Below are positions 60,261 through 64,000 of a stretch of DNA of 64,000 bases, piece by piece. A program made the position numbers and the translations under genes. The notes under the pieces were generated by a model. The model saw nothing but the letters and a program-made list of their open reading frames with translations. It had not been told where the DNA came from and made no database searches. Positions within the stretch are counted from its first letter, which is position 1; every line of letters begins with the position of its first letter. Origin of the DNA: Corynebacterium meitnerae (GTDB lineage: Bacteria > Actinomycetota > Actinomycetes > Mycobacteriales > Mycobacteriaceae); assembly GCF_027570075.1 (NCBI RefSeq), contig NZ_JAKMUS010000010.1, positions 24,039-88,038 on the forward strand, in the 5' to 3' direction.

Positions 60261-60367
60261 TGCAATGAATGAACTGCAATAAACGAACTCAAATAAACCA
60301 GGTCGCGGCTCGCCAGCTAGGCAGCTGCCCGCGAATCCACCTGGTTCATTGCACTTCATTCATTGCA
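60261..60367. repeat. Inverted repeat built of 14-bp units
   Basis: Three tandem 14-mers (TGCAATGAATGAAC 60261-60274, TGCAATAAACGAAC, TCAAATAAACCAGG to 60302) face two reversed units (CCTGGTTCATTGCA 60340-60353, CTTCATTCATTGCA 60354-60367). Together they can fold into a long stem around CGCGG/CCGCG. It lies in the 213-bp gap between the lipase stop and the TPP riboswitch, so it may end lipase transcription; no coding frame seen. Confidence 0.75.
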
Positions 60368-60418
60368 GTTGGTGTTTGGGGGCCTGCGCAGACGATGCCG
60401 GCCCCCTACAGGCGCAAG

Positions 60419-61726
60419 CTAGGACAGGATCTCCCGCAGGAACGGCACCGTATCCACCGTGGACATGTTCACCGTCCCGCCGTGATCCGCCGGGTACCAC
60501 CGGACCACGACCTTCTGGTTCTGGGGCGAACCAATGAATTGGCGCAGCCACATCTCCGAGTTCAGAATGAGCCCAATCGGGGTGGGCACATCCTGGTCCT
60601 GCAGGCCATGGCCAAGGAAGACCGGCTTGTCATAACCAGCAACAGGGGTGCCCATGAGATCGCGCGTGGCCTGTTCCAGACCGGGGACGCTGCGCAGTGG
60701 CTTGGAGAAGGCCCGCGCCAAGTTCGTCCCCGCCGCCGCGTCCCGGACTTCCTGGAAACAGCTCTTCTTCGCCTCGGCGAGCATCCGCTTGCCGTCCTCC
60801 GTCAGCGCCGAATTCACATCCACGTGCGGGTACGCCTCCTGCACCGCGGCCAGGATGTACAGCCCGTAGGTGCTCAGCGCCGCCGGCAGCGGCACCGGCG
60901 GGAAGGTGGGCCCACCAGCGATGATGATCTCCTCCACGTACGCCGGCGCGCCCGTTGCCACCGCCCCGCGGTAGTCCAAGCCCAGCTGCTGGCTGCGCGG
61001 CGTCGCGCGGTGCGCCACATGCAGTGCCACTCCCCCGCCCTGCGACTGCCCAATCACGGCCCACCGCTTAGCCAACACGGACCCACCCGGCCCCTGTGTG
61101 CCCGCCATCGCGTGCGCCGCCGCCACAGAATCCACCACGTTCGCCGCCGCGACCTTGCCGTTCAGGTAACTGTGCAGCCCCGGCGAATCCAGCCCAACAT
61201 AATCCGTGGCCACGATCGCGTACCCCTCGTCGAGCCAACGGTTGAGGTACTCCGCATCACGCGCCGATCGTGCGTTTATCGACGGCGCACACTCATCCCC
61301 CAACCCCACCGTCCCATGCGCCCACGCCAGCACCGGCCAACCACCCTCGGGTTTCTCCCCCTTGGGCAAGAACACTGCTCCGGTACTCGTCGCTGGTTTC
61401 CCGTGCTGATCCACCGTCGTGTACGCCACCCGGAACTGCTTCGCTGCGCTGCTCAGCCCCACCCGCGGGTCCAGGGGCACCTCCGCCAGGACAGTGCCCG
61501 GCTCACCACTCGGCGCCACCGCCGGCAAACCACTGCGGAACACCGGCACCTCGCGTGGTGCCACATCCCGCATCGGCTGCCCCGTCTTCACCGAGGACAT
61601 CGGCGTCAGGTCCGCCACCGACCCAAACGGCGTCGCGTCCGCCTGTGGCACCTGCCCTGCCAGGCCCATGACCCCGAGGCCAACACTCAATCCGACCGCA
61701 GCAACCGTCGATAAGCATTTGCGCAT
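60419..61726 (-). CDS. Secreted lipase-family alpha/beta hydrolase
   Basis: 435 residues. A Sec signal peptide (MRKCLSTVAAVGLSVGLG to QADA) is followed by a secretory-lipase domain: nucleophile Ser in AVIGQSQGGGVALHVA, oxyanion region LAWAHGTVG, Asp in HGLQDQDVPTP, and His in YPADHGG. It probably cleaves lipids or esters outside the cell, perhaps host lipids in a lipophilic corynebacterium. ATG near GGAGGGTGG on the minus strand. Monocistronic; the inverted repeat above follows it. Confidence 0.87.
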   Translation of the reverse strand: MRKCLSTVAAVGLSVGLGVMGLAGQVPQADATPFGSVADLTPMSSVKTGQPMRDVAPREVPVFRSGLPAVAPSGEPGTVLAEVPLDPRVGLSSAAKQFRVAYTTVDQHGKPATSTGAVFLPKGEKPEGGWPVLAWAHGTVGLGDECAPSINARSARDAEYLNRWLDEGYAIVATDYVGLDSPGLHSYLNGKVAAANVVDSVAAAHAMAGTQGPGGSVLAKRWAVIGQSQGGGVALHVAHRATPRSQQLGLDYRGAVATGAPAYVEEIIIAGGPTFPPVPLPAALSTYGLYILAAVQEAYPHVDVNSALTEDGKRMLAEAKKSCFQEVRDAAAGTNLARAFSKPLRSVPGLEQATRDLMGTPVAGYDKPVFLGHGLQDQDVPTPIGLILNSEMWLRQFIGSPQNQKVVVRWYPADHGGTVNMSTVDTVPFLREILS

Positions 61727-61817
61727 ATGTCCACCCTCCTAGATTTTGTGCACGAAACTTTCCTTCTTTGTACCCAAAACCCGGCGCGCGCGAGGCCACT
61801 TTGCGCAACCCAGCCCC

Positions 61818-61890
61818 AAACTGAGAATCAAAGTGCGAAACTGCGAATACTTTTCACACTTTCATTCGCACTTTCATCCAAAGTGAGAAT
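61818..61890. repeat. Iteron-like motif cluster downstream of the AlbA_2 gene
   Basis: Six 10-mers of form AAASTGNGAA in 73 bp: AAACTGAGAA (61818), AAAGTGCGAA (61830), AAACTGCGAA (61838), reversed TTCACACTTT (61853) and TTCGCACTTT (61865), AAAGTGAGAA (61880). The last two face each other as an inverted repeat with 10- to 11-bp arms and one mismatch. A similar cluster lies on the other side of the gene. Confidence 0.75.
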
Positions 61891-61899
61891 TCCGCTGGT

Positions 61900-63630
61900 C
61901 TAAGTCCGGCTATACACAGTTGCTTTACGCCCCTGACCACCCAACATGACAACATGGTCTTCAGCGAGGAGAGGCTCAAGCGCATACCGCACTTGTGCTG
62001 GCGAGAAACCCGTCCTCGACTGCACGTCTTTCAGAGTTACAAACTCGCCTGGGCCAATCGCTGCGTAAACTGCCGGCACATTCTTGCCCAAAGCAACCAA
62101 GAAATGCTGGTCCACGCTGGCATGGTCTGGCCGATATGTAATCTCCTTCCGCTCTCCTGGCACTGAGTAGATGCCGTCCTCTAGCTCCACAACACCGCAA
62201 TCAATGAGCCTGTCAAGGATCCTCTTACACTTCCGCTCCCCCAACGGTGTGTACAACTGCACGATGTGCGACAACGTCGCTCCACCCCCGCTCCGCAGGT
62301 TGATCAGTATGTCCTCTTCCGTTGGAGTGAACTGTTGCTTGGCTTCTTGTTTCAGATCTGAAAGCCACTGATTATCTGCCTCGGTGAAGCGTGAGCCACG
62401 CGGAAACAACACTTTGAAGCTAACACCGTTATCAATGAACCGAGGCTTCGGCAGACCAGCTTCTCGGGTGGCCGTGAGAATCTCTTGGATTCCGCCACCT
62501 TCACCTTCAATCACTCGTTCACCCTCAGCTGTACGCAAGTAACGGGCTATCTCGTACAGCCGCTTGTTCACCGGCGCTTTGGTCAGTCCCGGGCTTTCCA
62601 GCTGAGATGCAGACAGACCGCGAAGACCCCCCGGACTGACCACCACGAGCATCTTCTCCGTGATCCGGACCTCAACTTTCTTTCCCACCTCCACGGAAGG
62701 CCCCAAGTCGCGGTGAACCAGAGCATTAGCAAGAACCTCACGGATTGCCGTCGGTGGGAACTCCGGCTCATCCACCAGGTGACCACTGTCGGTGTACCTA
62801 CTCACGGTGTCTGAATTCTGGCGGATCCACTCCATGATCTCCACCAACATCACTGGCAGCGGCCCCTCAATTTCTTTGAGGTTCTTATGCCTGCCAACTC
62901 CATCCCCGCGAGACAACCTCACTGCAACAGTCGCACCGAGAGCAGGTTCCACTGATTGCGGTAGGTAACCAAGCGCATACAATCCTCCAAGCCGAATGTC
63001 GCCCTGATTATCAGTGACATTGGTGACTTGGAGCAGCTGTGCATCATCATCGATCTTGGCCACGCGCGAGCGGGACTCCCGCACAGATTTGATGAACCCT
63101 TTAAGCACCTGCGGATCAAGCACGCCAGTGTCAGTTCCCGGTACCGATTGAAAGTCGGAGAGTATCTGCTGGCTCTCTGTGAGCGCTGAAAGTTCCAACA
63201 TCCTGATGTCGTTGGAGTTCATTTCATAATCTCCATCTGCTTGACGGAGAAATGCCTTGTTGCGAAAAGTCGCTGGCTTTTCCGACGGCAGCAGCGGCGT
63301 TACTTCCACCACCACAATCTTTTTGTCGTCGACGACATGGTGCGAGAACACGAGTTGCGGTGCCGGCGATACGGAGGAACGGTTTACTGACGTGATGGCC
63401 TTCTCCATCTCCGCTGGATTCTGCACCCCAGTGATGGCAAAGCCTTGGCGTTCATTGACACCAAGAATGATCACGCCTGCCTGTGGCATATTCGCGAATG
63501 CGCACAATGTCTCCCCGATACCCTCAGGTACTCCTCCTGCGGCGGTTTTGCATTCCACCAGCGTTGTGTCATCCCCGAAAGCGCGGAGTTCCGCGAGCGT
63601 TTCCACAACTCGCACATCAGTCCAACTCAT
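61900..63630 (-). CDS. AlbA_2 (Schlafen-like)/GHKL-ATPase/winged-helix protein
   Basis: 576 residues, three modules. About 1-130: the AlbA_2/Schlafen-type putative nucleic-acid-binding domain (DDTTLVECKTAAGGVPEGIGETLCAFANMPQAGVIILGVNERQGF). About 255-370: a HATPase_c_4-like region (FPPTAIREVLANALVHRDLGPSVEVG, VSPGGLRGL). About 425-576: winged helices (VQLYTPLGERKCKRILDRLIDCGVVELEDG, VQSRTGFSPAQVRYALEPLLAEDHVVMLG). Such proteins are called ATP-binding or RecG-related regulators and occur among defence genes. It is bracketed by iteron-like motif clusters, suggesting self-regulation. ATG at 63630. Confidence 0.83.
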   Translation of the reverse strand: MSWTDVRVVETLAELRAFGDDTTLVECKTAAGGVPEGIGETLCAFANMPQAGVIILGVNERQGFAITGVQNPAEMEKAITSVNRSSVSPAPQLVFSHHVVDDKKIVVVEVTPLLPSEKPATFRNKAFLRQADGDYEMNSNDIRMLELSALTESQQILSDFQSVPGTDTGVLDPQVLKGFIKSVRESRSRVAKIDDDAQLLQVTNVTDNQGDIRLGGLYALGYLPQSVEPALGATVAVRLSRGDGVGRHKNLKEIEGPLPVMLVEIMEWIRQNSDTVSRYTDSGHLVDEPEFPPTAIREVLANALVHRDLGPSVEVGKKVEVRITEKMLVVVSPGGLRGLSASQLESPGLTKAPVNKRLYEIARYLRTAEGERVIEGEGGGIQEILTATREAGLPKPRFIDNGVSFKVLFPRGSRFTEADNQWLSDLKQEAKQQFTPTEEDILINLRSGGGATLSHIVQLYTPLGERKCKRILDRLIDCGVVELEDGIYSVPGERKEITYRPDHASVDQHFLVALGKNVPAVYAAIGPGEFVTLKDVQSRTGFSPAQVRYALEPLLAEDHVVMLGGQGRKATVYSRT

Positions 63631-63651
63631 GTTTCTGAGTCTATTACATAT

Positions 63652-63761
63652 TTAGCACTTTGTCTACCAGCTCTTTCATACTTTAAAGTCCATACTGCGA
63701 ATCAAAGTTTGAAAGATGATTAGCACTTTGATAGTCTCGTTCAGAGTTTCGTTCACAGTTT
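63652..63761. repeat. Iteron-like motif cluster upstream of the AlbA_2 gene
   Basis: Reversed or forward copies of an AAASTNNGAA-like 10-mer: TTAGCACTTT (63652), TTCATACTTT (63675), AAAGTTTGAA (63704), TTAGCACTTT (63720), TTCAGAGTTT (63740), TTCACAGTTT (63752). GAATCAAAGTTTGAAA (63699-63714) matches GAATCAAAGTGCGAAA of the downstream cluster (61825-61840) at 14 of 16 positions. They occupy the promoter region of the gene. Confidence 0.7.
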
Positions 63762-63818
63762 GGTCTATCCCGGAGTTGTGAAATCTCAATGCTCTTAACG
63801 CTTTGAACAGGATGCGCG

Positions 63819-63917
63819 CTACGCTCCCACGAAATCAATGATCATCAGCCCGACGACGAAGCCAACGACGGTGAGCCCCACGGCCACCATGAGTGGACTC
63901 TGTGCCACACCGATCAC
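63819..63917 (-). CDS. Possible tiny membrane protein or gene remnant
   Basis: A 32-residue frame from a GTG at 63917, hydrophobic: PLMVAVGLTVVGFVVGLMIIDFVGA is one good membrane helix. The same frame is closed by a TAG about 50 nt upstream, so this is either a very small membrane protein or the end of a broken gene. No ribosome-binding site is clear. The rest of 63762-64000 shows nothing else I can support. Confidence 0.3.
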   Translation of the reverse strand: MIGVAQSPLMVAVGLTVVGFVVGLMIIDFVGA

Positions 63918-64000
63918 GGTCGGGTTTGCTGGGTAAGACGGAAGCGACGGGAAGCGGCAGGACTACATACTTCCGGAAGTTGGTAGCACGTCCTGGGAAA

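Noticed and set aside
60261..60367. CRISPR array
   Set aside because: Units are 14 bp, contiguous without unique spacers and partly inverted; no cas genes are in the window. The same reasons exclude the iteron clusters at 61.8 and 63.7 kb.

Overview
The window reads as chromosomal DNA of a Corynebacterium (order Mycobacteriales), species not resolved. The evidence is the high G+C coding style, the mycobacterial/corynebacterial cell-growth operon fhaA-fhaB-pstP-rodA-pbpA-pknA-pknB-crgA beside a tRNA-Leu gene, a McbR-type operator before metQNI, a PucR-type regulator divergent from gabT/gabD, a DUF222/HNH (13E12-type) protein, and many start codons placed 7 nt after a TANNNT -10 box, as in actinobacterial leaderless mRNAs.

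Layout. 1-2.1 kb: tight minus-strand operon (SDR, LysE exporter, YbjQ, S4 protein, VOC protein cut by the window edge). 2.1-13.9 kb: housekeeping and transport genes: an unknown protein, helicase HrpB, a higBA toxin-antitoxin pair, an APA amino-acid antiporter, a TauE exporter, an AbrB-family membrane protein, a DUF885 peptidase-like protein, a ROK regulator, gamma-carbonic anhydrase and a GT87 mannosyltransferase-like protein. 13.9-19 kb: AMP nucleosidase, a class A beta-lactamase-like lipoprotein coupled to an M20 peptidase, and an aldehyde dehydrogenase. 19-28 kb: HNH protein, MFS exporter, GH13 enzyme, an autoregulated-looking XRE/membrane-protein pair, a glutaminase-STAS-SRPBCC fusion, SDR, AhpD-like protein, aquaporin and tRNA-Leu.

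28.2-37.4 kb is the Ser/Thr kinase and elongation operon: FHA proteins, PP2C phosphatase, RodA, a class B PBP, PknA, PknB and CrgA. It is followed by a strong terminator and a 0.4-kb non-coding region rich in DnaA boxes. 37.9-41.6 kb: rhomboid protease, cyclophilin, and metQNI under a McbR-like site.

41.6-50.2 kb is an 8-kb catabolic block: a PucR regulator, gabT/davT, gabD/davD, a YkvI-like transporter, a class III CoA-transferase and glutaryl-CoA dehydrogenase. Together these could convert 5-aminovalerate through glutarate to crotonyl-CoA. The block is bounded by two nearly identical direct repeats of about 225-256 bp, each with two large hairpins. Its neighbours on both sides are methionine genes (metQNI left, metF-metE right), which suggests an insertion. 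A partial third copy of the repeat lies at 19.1 kb; all three copies sit between convergent genes.

50.3-64 kb: metE and metF, a basic single-pass membrane protein, a TetR regulator with a Walker-A-degenerate ABC-like protein and a YhgE/Pip protein, a thiamine-precursor ABC transporter under a TPP riboswitch, a 14-bp-unit inverted repeat, a secreted lipase, and an AlbA_2/GHKL/winged-helix protein bracketed on both sides by clusters of a 10-bp iteron-like motif. The iteron-bracketed gene, the repeat-bounded catabolic block and the off-origin DnaA-box cluster are the most interesting observations.
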